DNA from: Tsuneonella troitsensis
GTDB lineage: Bacteria; Pseudomonadota; Alphaproteobacteria; Sphingomonadales; Sphingomonadaceae
Direction of reading: 5' to 3'
Length of the DNA: 64,000 bases
Assembly: GCF_001441535.1 (NCBI RefSeq)
Contig: NZ_LMAU01000002.1
Span: 186,001 to 250,000 of the forward strand
Shown here: one piece after another, positions 45,730 through 54,523 of the stretch
Layout: every line of letters begins with the position of its first letter
Position numbering within the stretch: position 1 is the stretch's first letter
Notes under the pieces: generated by a model
Told to the model about the DNA's origin: nothing
Database searches by the model: none
The model's input: the letters and a program-made list of their open reading frames with translations, nothing else
Translations under genes and position numbers: made by a program

Positions 45730-46470
45730 TCAGCGGCAGACGCCGCCAAAGCCCCTTGCCGCCTGGTCGAGATGGAAGTGATCGCGGTGCGCGGCATTGT
45801 AATCCGGACTGAGAACGGTGCCGAAAGGTTTACACGCGCCATCGCGGATCTCTCGCAGGAAACGGGCCTCATCGCCCTCGCCATCCCAATCGCCCAGAAC
45901 CGTTACGCGCCGACCATCCTCGAGCACGAACCCCGCGATATCGATTGCATTGCCCGTGGCATGTTCGCTCCATGGCGCATCGTCGCGATCGTACATTCTT
46001 CGGCACGAGAACGCGCCGTAGTGCTCGATCCGCGCAATCGGCGACTCAAGGATGGTCTCGGCTGCGGGCTCGACCGATCGTCGCAGCCACATCTCGAATG
46101 CCGCCGCGACCGCGCAGGTCGTCGGCGGGGTTGCGGGGCTCAGCGGTAAGCCATCGACTACGGTGCGATCGGGACGCGCGCACGATCCCTCTCCGGCAGG
46201 GGATAGAGCGGCGAACTCGACGTCGCTCCGCTCAAGTACGGCTCGGCATTCGGCAACGTCATCGCGAAGGGCCGCGATCTTTCGGTCGGTTGCCCAGCCC
46301 ATCGGATCGCGCAAGTCGAGCGGCGCCCACGGATTGTGTTCGGGATGCGCATCGAGCCAGCCTTTCCCTGCGAGCACGACGGCGAAAGCAATCAGCAAGG
46401 CGAATGCAGCACGGTCGAACCGGGACAGGCGCGCGTCCCGCAGGCGCTTGAGAAATTGGGAAAACGTCAT
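45730..46470 (-). CDS. Extensin-like family protein
   Basis: The 246-residue protein has one N-terminal membrane anchor (FALLIAFAVVLAGKGWL) and a C-terminal extensin-like domain: LSPATPPTTCAVAAAFEMWL, EHYGAFSCRRMYDR, WSEHATGNAIDIAGFVLEDG and HRDHFHLDQAARGFGGVC. The SEHATGNAID and HRDHFH parts resemble the metal-binding pattern of VanY/LAS-type peptidases, so it may process peptidoglycan in the periplasm. Its ATG overlaps the stop of the LysE-type gene. Confidence 0.85.
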   Translation of the reverse strand: MTFSQFLKRLRDARLSRFDRAAFALLIAFAVVLAGKGWLDAHPEHNPWAPLDLRDPMGWATDRKIAALRDDVAECRAVLERSDVEFAALSPAGEGSCARPDRTVVDGLPLSPATPPTTCAVAAAFEMWLRRSVEPAAETILESPIARIEHYGAFSCRRMYDRDDAPWSEHATGNAIDIAGFVLEDGRRVTVLGDWDGEGDEARFLREIRDGACKPFGTVLSPDYNAAHRDHFHLDQAARGFGGVCR

Positions 46471-47090
46471 CGCATAGCCAAGTCTGTCAGTATGCCGATT
46501 GCGATGGCAATGAACAGCAGACCGATACCGATATCGAGTTTTCGGCGGGTCGCGGGGTCGCTCATCGCCGCTGAAAGTTTCCTGCCTGCGCCGATGTAGG
46601 CCGCGCCGACTGCGACGTCGATCACGAGCGATACCGCGGCCAGGAGGGTAAGTTGCGGGACGACGGGCAGCCGTGCATCCACGAAGGGCGGAAGCAGCGC
46701 GACGATGTAGATCAGCGACTTGGGATTACCGAGGGCGACGAGCACCCCATCGCGAAAGGCGTGCAGCGAGCCCTTGGCGGGAGCGTCAGCCGATGCGGTC
46801 TCGCCCGAATGGCGCATGGCCTGCGCGCCGAGCCAGGCGAGATAAAGCGCCCCTCCGATCGCCAATGCCTGGAACGCCTGCGGGAACATCTTTGCCAGCG
46901 TGCCGAGCCCGAACGCGGCGAGGAGCCACCAGCCTATGTAGCCGACCTGCATTCCCGTGAGCGCCGCATAGCCGCTCCGGCGGCCCCAACGCATCGTCTG
47001 GCTCATGACAAACAGCATCGATACGCCGGGAACCACGCTGGTCGCGGCGGTCATCAGGGCAAAGGCGGCAAGGCGTTCGGGGTCGACCAC
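46467..47090 (-). CDS. LysE/RhtB family amino-acid exporter
   Basis: The 207-residue protein has six hydrophobic segments and the LysE-family N-terminus ATSVVPGVSMLFVMSQTMRW, GRRSGYAALTGMQVGYIGW, LAWLGAQAMRH and FRDGVLVALGNPKSLIYIVA. It should export an amino acid or similar metabolite across the inner membrane. The substrate is unknown. It forms a coupled pair with the extensin-like gene. Confidence 0.9.
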   Translation of the reverse strand: MVDPERLAAFALMTAATSVVPGVSMLFVMSQTMRWGRRSGYAALTGMQVGYIGWWLLAAFGLGTLAKMFPQAFQALAIGGALYLAWLGAQAMRHSGETASADAPAKGSLHAFRDGVLVALGNPKSLIYIVALLPPFVDARLPVVPQLTLLAAVSLVIDVAVGAAYIGAGRKLSAAMSDPATRRKLDIGIGLLFIAIAIGILTDLAMR

Positions 47091-47128
47091 CGCCTCGCGC
47101 TAGGCGGCGGCGAGCGATTCGCAAACGT

Positions 47129-47545
47129 TCAGCGTGGAACGAGCGGTGCGGGTATGTCCCATCCCTTGGCCCTGCTCCATTCGAAGCTCAGCGGAACGAC
47201 GCAGGAAGCACCGGCCAAGGTCACGCGTACGATGCCCCCCTCGCCGCGGTTCGGTCTGAAGGGGATGTAGTAATCGCGCCATTCGCCGGCCTGGTCGGCG
47301 CGGACCTCCCGCTCGATGGGCCGCATCTCGCCGTTCTCGATCGTGAGAACCGCACTTTCGCTCGGCGCGAATCCCGTGGCGGACATCACATAGAAACGGC
47401 CGTTGGTGCCGACCTCACCGGTGCAGGCTTCGGATTCGAAAGCGTCCACCCTTTCCCACCCGCGCGCGAGCACGATCGGATCGTAGGCTTGAGCCGCAGT
47501 TGCAGCGAGGGCGCTCAGAATTGAAACGGCGATGATCGGACGCAT
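47129..47545 (-). CDS. Secreted hypothetical protein
   Basis: The 138-residue protein has a signal peptide (MRPIIAVSILSALAATAAQA). The mature domain contains two cysteines (ESEACTGEVGTNG and AGASCVVPLSFEW) and beta-rich segments (GRFYVMSATGFAPSESAVLT, EWRDYYIPFRPN). It is probably periplasmic. I do not recognise a family. It lies 89 bases downstream of dnaE2 on the same strand and is unlikely to belong to the SOS operon by function. Confidence 0.75.
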   Translation of the reverse strand: MRPIIAVSILSALAATAAQAYDPIVLARGWERVDAFESEACTGEVGTNGRFYVMSATGFAPSESAVLTIENGEMRPIEREVRADQAGEWRDYYIPFRPNRGEGGIVRVTLAGASCVVPLSFEWSRAKGWDIPAPLVPR

Positions 47546-47634
47546 GGTAGGCAAAGTATCGCACTCGGCCGGCTTTCGCTCGGGGGAAATCGACCCCGAT
47601 CCGGATCGGGACAAGTCGGGGGGTAAGAGCCCGT

Positions 47635-50600
47635 TCAGTGAAAGTCGCGGCTCGGTGGTAACGGCATAAGCTTGGGTACGATCCGCACGTCGCGCGGGTG
47701 GCCGCCCGTGAAACCGCATTCGCGGTTGCCCGGTCCCGGCGGCTCCCAAGGCTCGACAGGCTTGTGCGGGTTCTGTTCCCCGCTGAGCAGGTTGTCGCGC
47801 GGGTTCAGCTTGCTGGGTAGCGGATTGTTGCAGTGATCCGCCCGCGCGATTGGCGTCCTGATGAGATCGTCCGAAAGGCGGTGGAGCTCGTGCGTCGCGT
47901 CGGTCATGTGCTGTGCGATCACATGGATCACCTCGTCGTCGTATTCGACGCGGCCGCGCACCTCCATCAGCCGCGATCCCATCACAACCTTGCGCTGCTT
48001 TTCCTTGAGATCGGGCCAGACGACGAGGTTGATCACCCCCGTCTCGTCCTCCAGCGTGATGAAGCATACGCCCTTGGCGCTGCCAGGGCGCTGGCGGATC
48101 AGCACGACGCCCGCGACCTGGACCATGCTGCGGAACTTGCGCTCGCGCAGGTCGCTGGCACGCACGAAACCGCGTTCGGCCAGGGCCGGTCGTAGGAATG
48201 CCATCGGGTGCGCCTTCAGGCTGAGGCGAGTGGTCTGGTAATCGGCGACCACTTCCTCGGACAGCGGCATGCGCGGCAGCGCGGTGGGGACCGCCTCCCC
48301 TCCCTCGTCCCGCGCTTCGGCAAAGGCGAACAGAGGCAGGTCGGGCCCCGCGATCAGGCTGCGCGCATCCCATAGGGCCTGGCGCCGGGGCAGGTGCAAG
48401 GACTGGAAGGCGTCGGCGCTGGCGAGCCGCTCGATATGTGCGGGCGACAGCCCGGCCCGGTCGCGCAAAGCAGCGACGCTGTCGAACGGGCCGCGCTCGC
48501 TGCGCTCCGCAAGCAGGCGCGCGGCGACGTATTCGGGCAGCCCGTCGATTTGCCGCAGGCCGAGGCGCAGAGCGACCTGCCAATCGAGGCGGCCGCGGTC
48601 CCCTTCTGCCGGACCAGTTCCCGGTGCCATACTCTCCAGCGTGCAATCCCATTCGCTCGCGTTGACGTCGACCGGCAGTACCGTGACGCCATGCTCCACG
48701 GCGTCGCGCACGATCTGCGCCGGGGCGTAAAAGCCCATCGGCTGCGAATTGAGCAGCGCGCAGCCGAACGCGGCGGGGAAGTGGCACTTGAGCCAGCTCG
48801 ACACATAGACAAGATGCGCAAAGCTGGCCGCGTGGCTCTCGGGAAAACCGTATTCGCCGAAGCCGCGGATCTGGTTGAAACAGCGCTGGGCGAACTCGCG
48901 ATCGTACCCGCGCGCCACCATCCGCTCGACCATCATGTCCTGCAACTCGTCGACCATTCCGCGGCTCCGGAAGGTCGCCATCGCCTTCCTCAACCGGTTC
49001 GCCTCGAGCGACGAGAACTTCGCCGCGTCGAGCGCGATCTTCATCGCCTGTTCCTGGAAGATCGGCACACCCAACGTGCGCTCGAGGATGCTCGACAGTT
49101 CGTCGGGCGGGCCATGCTCCGGCGCGGGCGCAGGGATTACTACCTGCTCCGCCCCGCGGCGGCGCTTGAGGTAGGGATGCACCATATCGCCTTGGATCGG
49201 TCCCGGCCGCACGATGGCGACCTGGATCACGAGGTCGTAGAATTCGCGCGGTCGCAAGCGCGGCAGCATGTTCATCTGCGCCCGGCTCTCGACCTGGAAT
49301 ACGCCGAGCGAATCCCCCTTGCGGAGCATGGCGTAGGTTTCGGGGTCTTCGCGCGGGACGGTTGCCAGCGTCAGGCTCCGCCCGTGCGTGCTTTCGAGCA
49401 GGTCGAGGCACTTTCGGATGCAGGTGAGCATACCCAGCGCCAGCACGTCGACCTTCAGGATGCCGAGTGCTTCGATATCGTCCTTGTCCCATTCGATGAA
49501 GGTGCGATCGGGCATGGCCCCGTTACCGATCGGCACGGTCTCGGTAAGCGGCCTGTCGGTCAGGATGAAACCGCCTACGTGTTGCGACAAATGGCGCGGC
49601 ATACCAATCATTTGCTCGGTCAGTTTGAGAACGCGCCGCAAATGAGGATCGGCAATGTCGAGACCGGTCTCCTCGACATGGCGTTCGCCGATCTCTTTGC
49701 CCCATCCGCCCCAGACGGTCCGCGCGAGCGCACTGGTCACGTCCTCGGACAAGCCCATCGCCTTGCCCACCTCGCGGATGGCCATCCGCGGACGGTAATG
49801 GATCACGGTGGCGCACAGGCCAGCGCGGTGGCGGCCATAGGTTCGATAGATGTGCTGGATCACCTCCTCACGCCGCTCATGCTCGAAATCGACGTCGATA
49901 TCGGGCGGCTCCTTGCGTTCCTCCGAGATGAAGCGGTCGAACAATAGCGCGTGCTTGGCCGGATCGACCGAGGTGATGCCGAGACAATAGCAGACGGCCG
50001 AATTCGCCGCCGACCCGCGCCCCTGGCACAGGATGGGTGGCTCGACCCCTCGGGCGTAATCGACGATGTCCTTGATGGTCAGGAAATAACGCGCCAGATC
50101 GAGCTTGCCGATCAGCACCAGTTCGCGCTGGATCGTGGTGCGAACGGTATCTGGTAAACCGTTGGGATAGCGCCATTCCGCCCCCTTCCAGGTTTCGCCT
50201 TCGAGGAACGCCTGTGGCGTCATGCCGTCGGGATAAATCTCCTGCGGATACTCGTACTGCAACTCGTCGAGCGTGAACCGGCAGGCGTCTGCCACTTCGC
50301 GCGCCGCCGCGATGGCGTGAGGCCAGCGCGCGAACAACGCCGCCATCTCCGCAGGTCCCTTGAGATGACGCTCGGCATTGCCGAACAGCAGGTGACCCGC
50401 GGCATCGACCGTGGTCTTGTGCCGGATCGCCACCATCACGTCCTGCAACGGACGGCGCTCGGGCGCGTGATAGTGCACGTCGTTCGTTGCGAGCAGCGAC
50501 AGGCCATGCTCGCGCGCCAGCGCATCGAGGTGGTCGATCCGGGCAATATCCTCGCCGGTGTGGAGATAACTCGCGGCGATATGACGCAGGGTGGGAAGAC

Positions 50601-51192
50601 CGGACGTCAAATGATTGACAAGATAAGCGAAACTGCCTGTGACAAGCTCTTGCGCCTGCCCTCCGCCGAGTGCGACGACATTGCTGGCCCATGCCGGAAC
50701 GGTGAATTGCGCCGCCAGATCGTGGGGCGGCAGCAGGATCAGTTGAACCCCTTCGGCATGAGCGGCGATCATGCCCAGGTCGATGTCGCACGCCCCTTTG
50801 GCCTGCCACTCTCCGTCCAGGGTCTGCATCCGGCCCGCGCTGATGAGCCGACACAGACGGCCATAGGCTGCGCGGTCCGTAGGATAGGCGAGGAAGGCCA
50901 AGCCTTCGACCGTTTCCAGACGACACCCAATAACCGGCTGCATCTTCAGGGTTTTTGCCTCGGTGTGCACGCGCACAACGCCGGCCATCGAGTTCACGTC
51001 CGCGATGCCCATGGCGTCATAGCCGAGCGCATGGGCTGTCAATACCAGGTCGACCGCATCCGACGCGCCGCGCAGGAAGCTGAAATTGCTGACGAGACCC
51101 AGTTCGACGAACGCCGCGCGCGGGGGCGCGGTTATGCTATCGGGATCGAGTTCGATTCGCCGTCGCGGAATGAGGAGGTCGTTCTCGGGCAC
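47635..51192 (-). CDS. dnaE2: Error-prone DNA polymerase DnaE2
   Basis: The 1185-residue C-family polymerase matches DnaE2 (ImuC). The N-terminal PHP domain starts FVELGLVSNFSFLRGASDAV, the catalytic aspartates are in KEPPDIDVDFEHERREEVIQ near residue 430, and the C-terminal OB-fold (QRPGSAKGVCFITLEDETGV) is followed by the short DnaE2 tail. DnaE2 works with ImuA and ImuB in SOS-induced mutagenic translesion synthesis. Here it starts one base after the UdgX-fusion gene, in an operon headed by a radical SAM gene with an SOS box. imuA and imuB are in a separate operon 3.3 kb away. Confidence 0.95.
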   Translation of the reverse strand: MPENDLLIPRRRIELDPDSITAPPRAAFVELGLVSNFSFLRGASDAVDLVLTAHALGYDAMGIADVNSMAGVVRVHTEAKTLKMQPVIGCRLETVEGLAFLAYPTDRAAYGRLCRLISAGRMQTLDGEWQAKGACDIDLGMIAAHAEGVQLILLPPHDLAAQFTVPAWASNVVALGGGQAQELVTGSFAYLVNHLTSGLPTLRHIAASYLHTGEDIARIDHLDALAREHGLSLLATNDVHYHAPERRPLQDVMVAIRHKTTVDAAGHLLFGNAERHLKGPAEMAALFARWPHAIAAAREVADACRFTLDELQYEYPQEIYPDGMTPQAFLEGETWKGAEWRYPNGLPDTVRTTIQRELVLIGKLDLARYFLTIKDIVDYARGVEPPILCQGRGSAANSAVCYCLGITSVDPAKHALLFDRFISEERKEPPDIDVDFEHERREEVIQHIYRTYGRHRAGLCATVIHYRPRMAIREVGKAMGLSEDVTSALARTVWGGWGKEIGERHVEETGLDIADPHLRRVLKLTEQMIGMPRHLSQHVGGFILTDRPLTETVPIGNGAMPDRTFIEWDKDDIEALGILKVDVLALGMLTCIRKCLDLLESTHGRSLTLATVPREDPETYAMLRKGDSLGVFQVESRAQMNMLPRLRPREFYDLVIQVAIVRPGPIQGDMVHPYLKRRRGAEQVVIPAPAPEHGPPDELSSILERTLGVPIFQEQAMKIALDAAKFSSLEANRLRKAMATFRSRGMVDELQDMMVERMVARGYDREFAQRCFNQIRGFGEYGFPESHAASFAHLVYVSSWLKCHFPAAFGCALLNSQPMGFYAPAQIVRDAVEHGVTVLPVDVNASEWDCTLESMAPGTGPAEGDRGRLDWQVALRLGLRQIDGLPEYVAARLLAERSERGPFDSVAALRDRAGLSPAHIERLASADAFQSLHLPRRQALWDARSLIAGPDLPLFAFAEARDEGGEAVPTALPRMPLSEEVVADYQTTRLSLKAHPMAFLRPALAERGFVRASDLRERKFRSMVQVAGVVLIRQRPGSAKGVCFITLEDETGVINLVVWPDLKEKQRKVVMGSRLMEVRGRVEYDDEVIHVIAQHMTDATHELHRLSDDLIRTPIARADHCNNPLPSKLNPRDNLLSGEQNPHKPVEPWEPPGPGNRECGFTGGHPRDVRIVPKLMPLPPSRDFH

Positions 51193-51193
51193 C

Positions 51194-52648
51194 TCACGCG
51201 CTCAGTTCCGCGAGCCGTTCCTTCACCGCGGCAAGATCGGCATCGAACAGCCGGCACTGTTCCTCCTGCGCTGCGCCATCGAGCCGGAGCAGGTACGAAG
51301 GGTGCGCGGTAACCCACAGTTCGCTGCCGTCGTCGAGCGGGATAGGCGTGCCGCGCGCCTTCGATATGCTCACCGTACGGCCCAGCATCCCGCGCGCCGC
51401 GCTGGCGCCCATGGCGAGGACCAGCTTCGGCCGCACGATCGCCCGCTCGCTCTCCACCCACCAGCGGCAAGTGTCGATCTCCTTGGCGGTCGGCGATTGG
51501 TGCAGGCGCCGCTTGCCGCGCTGCACGAACTTGAAGTGTTTGACCGCGTTGGTGACATAGGCGCTGCGCCGGTCGATCCCGGCTTGCTCGAGGTGCCGGT
51601 CGAGCAGTTGTCCGGCGGGACCGACGAAAGGCCGGCCGGCAAGGTCTTCCTGGTCGCCCGGCTGCTCGCCCACGATCATGAGTCCGGAAAAACCCTGGGC
51701 GGCGTTCTGCGGTCCCTCCCCCATAACCGCGTGGTTGTCGAGCAGGCCGATGGGGCATTTGCGGCAACCGTGGATCGCCTTGTCGATCTCCGCGAACGTT
51801 TCAGGGCGCTCGTCGAATTCCAAGCTTCCGGCCGCGACCATCGCCGCCTCCCGCGATTGCGCTTCGGCGACAAGCTCGGGAATGAGCGCGGCCTCGGGCA
51901 TATTTTTCCAGTATTTGCGGGGCATTTCCTTGAGCATGGCCCCGATCTTCAAACGCGCGGGATTGAAGATCGACGCATAGTACTTGCGCCACAAATCTTC
52001 GGTCGGATCGCCCTGTGGCGCATCGCCGCGCTGCGCGGGCGGGCCTTCTTCCAGCACCGATCCGTCCCAATGGAGCGAGCCCCTGGGCGTAAGGATCGAC
52101 CATCTCATGTTGGCGAAACGCCGCACGAAGAAGCCGGCGTTGGCGCGCAGGATGTGATGCTCGGGCTCGAACCACGCGACATAGTGCTCGCCCGCCTCCT
52201 CGCCTTCGCCTTCCACGAGCCGGAAGCGGACGAACGCGCGCATCTTGTGAATGTCGCGGCGAACCGTGCGGGCCAGTTCGTCGATCTTGCGGACTTCCGG
52301 ATCGGCCCCGTCTTCCAGCAGGCGCGGTTTCGCCTGCAGCCGCCAGAGCAGGCGATAGAGCAGCGCGAACCGTTCGGGGTCCGAATGGCAGATCGCCGAC
52401 TTGGCGAGCTGCACGAAGGCCTTGCTGGCCCGCACCGGCGAAGCGTCGGTGGGCGGCACCGGTAAACGGCGGTCCCCGTGACTGAACAGGCTACCCGACC
52501 CGCCCGGCTCGACCCACGCGATCCGATCGGGCGGGACATCGCACTGAACGAGGCCGCGCGCGCGTTCGCGCCAGAAATCGAAATCGTCCGCCTCGGGCAA
52601 GGCCACGACGTAGTACGTGCCCAGCTTGACGTGTTGCAGCGCGGTCAT
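51194..52648 (-). CDS. DUF4130-UdgX fusion, uracil-DNA glycosylase/binding protein
   Basis: The 484-residue protein joins an N-terminal DUF4130 domain (about 1-250: FDFWRERARGLVQCDVPPDR, MRAFVRFRLVEGEGEE, HYVAWFEPEHHILRANAGFF) to a UdgX-type uracil-DNA glycosylase domain (about 265-484). The latter has CRKCPIG, the active-site motif GEQPGDQEDLAGRPF near 324, the R-loop KRRLHQSP near 374 whose histidine forms a covalent bond with the uracil site in characterised UdgX, and TAHPSYLLRL. The ATG overlaps the radical SAM stop, and dnaE2 follows after one base, so it is SOS-controlled with both. Confidence 0.92.
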   Translation of the reverse strand: MTALQHVKLGTYYVVALPEADDFDFWRERARGLVQCDVPPDRIAWVEPGGSGSLFSHGDRRLPVPPTDASPVRASKAFVQLAKSAICHSDPERFALLYRLLWRLQAKPRLLEDGADPEVRKIDELARTVRRDIHKMRAFVRFRLVEGEGEEAGEHYVAWFEPEHHILRANAGFFVRRFANMRWSILTPRGSLHWDGSVLEEGPPAQRGDAPQGDPTEDLWRKYYASIFNPARLKIGAMLKEMPRKYWKNMPEAALIPELVAEAQSREAAMVAAGSLEFDERPETFAEIDKAIHGCRKCPIGLLDNHAVMGEGPQNAAQGFSGLMIVGEQPGDQEDLAGRPFVGPAGQLLDRHLEQAGIDRRSAYVTNAVKHFKFVQRGKRRLHQSPTAKEIDTCRWWVESERAIVRPKLVLAMGASAARGMLGRTVSISKARGTPIPLDDGSELWVTAHPSYLLRLDGAAQEEQCRLFDADLAAVKERLAELSA

Positions 52649-53889
52649 GCGGCAAACAATTCCAGTTGCTCGGTCTTCGGCGCCAGCAAGGCGCGCAGGT
52701 CGGCGCGGTCGGTGAGGAGAACCGGGCGCCAGTCCGCCGTGATTATGAACGGACGCACCTTGGCGATCGATACGGTCAGCTTGGCAACGTCGTCGAGCCG
52801 CATCGTGCGGTGACGACGACTTGCCAGGATGCGGTTCACCGCGCGCACGCCAAGCCCCGGCACGCGCAGAAGTTGCTCCTTGCTCGCCCGGTTCACGTCG
52901 ACTGGAAACCGCTCGCGAAACTTCAGCGCCCAGGCGAGCTTGGGATCGATATCGAGCGGCAGGTTGCCGTCTGCCTCGGTCGCCTGCATCACTTCGGAGG
53001 GCTGATACCCGTAGAAGCGCATCAGCCAGTCGGACTGATAGAGACGGTGCTCGCGGATCAGCGGCGGGCGCTTGAGCGGAAGCACAGCGCTTGCATCGGG
53101 GATCGGGCTGAATGCGCTGTAATAGACACGGCGTAGGCGGAAGTTGTCGTACAGCCGGCTTGCCTTACCCACGATATCGGCATCGGTCGCCGCGTCCGCC
53201 CCCACGATCATCTGGGTGGATTGACCCGCGGGCGCAAAGCGCGGGGCGTGCTTGAAGCGCCGCTTGTTGTCCTTCGCCTCGACGATGTCGCTCTTGAGCT
53301 TGCCCATCGCCCCTTCGATCTGCCGCGCGCTCTTGTCGGGGGCGAGACGCACGAGGCCCGCATCGGTCGGCAGTTCCACGTTGATCGAGACACGGTCCGC
53401 ATAGAGGCCGGCCTGATGAACCAGTTCGGGATCGGCCTCCGGAATGGTCTTCAGGTGGATGTAGCCGCGAAAGTCGTGCTCCTCGCGCAGCATCCGCGCA
53501 ACCTCCACCAGTTGTTCCATCGTATGGTTGGACGATTTCACGATGCCCGAGGACAGGAACAGGCCTTCGATGTAATTACGGCGGTAGAAGCTGAGCGTCA
53601 GGTCGACCACTTCCTGTGGGCTGAACCGCGCACGGCGGACGTTCGAGCTCTTGCGATTGACGCAGTAATGGCAGTCGAACACGCAGTGATTGGTCAGCAG
53701 TATCTTGAGCAGCGAGATGCAGCGTCCGTCGGGTGCATAGGCATGGCAGATGCCCATCCCCTCGGTCGACCCGATGCCCTTGCCTCCACTGGAATTGCGC
53801 TTCGTGGTGCCGGAGGATGCGCACGAGGCGTCGTACTTCGCCGCGTCGGCAAGGATTTCCAGCTTCTCGATGATAGTTTGCGGACCCAT
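52645..53889 (-). CDS. Putative DNA modification/repair radical SAM protein
   Basis: The 414-residue protein has the radical SAM cysteines C-x3-C-x2-C in LTNHCVFDCHYCVNRKSS near residues 68-76, a barrel with EGLFLSSGIVKSSNHTMEQL and TQMIVGADAATDADIVGKAS, and a C-terminal helix-hairpin-helix (FPVDVNRASKEQLLRVPGLG). The HhH suggests it acts on DNA. The family (TIGR03916 as I recall) regularly accompanies UdgX and DUF4130 proteins, but its reaction is unknown. I chose the ATG at 53889; its -10 box and SOS box lie directly upstream, so the mRNA may be leaderless. Confidence 0.9.
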   Translation of the reverse strand: MGPQTIIEKLEILADAAKYDASCASSGTTKRNSSGGKGIGSTEGMGICHAYAPDGRCISLLKILLTNHCVFDCHYCVNRKSSNVRRARFSPQEVVDLTLSFYRRNYIEGLFLSSGIVKSSNHTMEQLVEVARMLREEHDFRGYIHLKTIPEADPELVHQAGLYADRVSINVELPTDAGLVRLAPDKSARQIEGAMGKLKSDIVEAKDNKRRFKHAPRFAPAGQSTQMIVGADAATDADIVGKASRLYDNFRLRRVYYSAFSPIPDASAVLPLKRPPLIREHRLYQSDWLMRFYGYQPSEVMQATEADGNLPLDIDPKLAWALKFRERFPVDVNRASKEQLLRVPGLGVRAVNRILASRRHRTMRLDDVAKLTVSIAKVRPFIITADWRPVLLTDRADLRALLAPKTEQLELFAA

Positions 53890-53891
53890 TT

Positions 53892-53923
53892 GTTCCTTAT
53901 ATGTTCCAATGACGAATTCGCAA
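53892..53923 (-). promoter_or_regulatory. SOS box and promoter of the radical SAM-udgX-dnaE2 operon
   Basis: GTTC-CTTATAT-GTTC at 53892-53906 is a perfect alphaproteobacterial LexA site (GTTC-N7-GTTC). On the minus strand TTGCGA (53923-53918) and TATAAG (53901-53896), spaced 16 bases, form a promoter whose -10 lies inside the box. The start codon is two bases past the box, so LexA binding would block initiation and the transcript would have almost no leader. Confidence 0.85.
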
Positions 53924-54010
53924 TAGACGAATGTTGCTCGGGTTGGCAAACCGGCCGTTCACCAATTTCCGACAGGCGATGTTCAGCGTTCCGGTCAACT
54001 ATGACCGGCA

Positions 54011-54517
54011 ATGGAACCCCAACCCAGCTTCGAACCGGAGACGTTGGCAGAACGCCGCGCGTCGCGCCGCGTGCGGGTAACCTGCGACGCCGCTTTGCTC
54101 ACCATGACGACGCAGACGTCCGGCAGTCTCGTGGACATTTCCGAAGCGGGTGCGCGCTTCGAAGCGGCCGACCCGCCCGGTTCGGGAGCCACCGCTTTGC
54201 TGCGCTGGAACAATCGCGAGGCCGTATGCACGATCGTCTGGTCTGAGGGAGAAGCCTGCGGGCTGTCGTTCGCCAAGCCCTTGCCTGCCGAGGTAGTGGC
54301 GGAAACGGCTGCGCTGGACCGTGTGCTGGAACTGCCGATCGCCAGCGTCGGGAATATCACCCAAGGTCGCAAGCGATCGCTCTCGTTTCTCAAGACGGCG
54401 CCGGCGGAACCTGTACTATCCGGCGATTCGGTGGAGGCACCCGCACCGGGAATCGGCGGCGCCTCGCTGGCCGAAGTACTCGCCCATTATCGGCGCACGG
54501 GATCCTGGGAGCGGTAG
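54011..54517 (+). CDS. PilZ-domain protein
   Basis: The 168-residue protein has a PilZ domain at about 15-100: ERRASRRVRVTCDAALLTMT provides the RxxxR c-di-GMP motif and SLVDISEAGARFEA the [DN]xSxxG motif. The rest is low-complexity, with no enzymatic domain. It probably binds c-di-GMP and modulates a partner. It lies between two SOS operons on the opposite strand, divergent from the radical SAM gene and convergent with imuB, and has no visible SOS role. Confidence 0.85.
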   Translation: MEPQPSFEPETLAERRASRRVRVTCDAALLTMTTQTSGSLVDISEAGARFEAADPPGSGATALLRWNNREAVCTIVWSEGEACGLSFAKPLPAEVVAETAALDRVLELPIASVGNITQGRKRSLSFLKTAPAEPVLSGDSVEAPAPGIGGASLAEVLAHYRRTGSWER

Positions 54518-54523
54518 CGGCGC

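Noticed and set aside
47546-49492. Long minus-strand frame running into the secreted protein gene
   Set aside because: The upstream part is an alternative frame of dnaE2. A signal peptide marks the real start at 47545.
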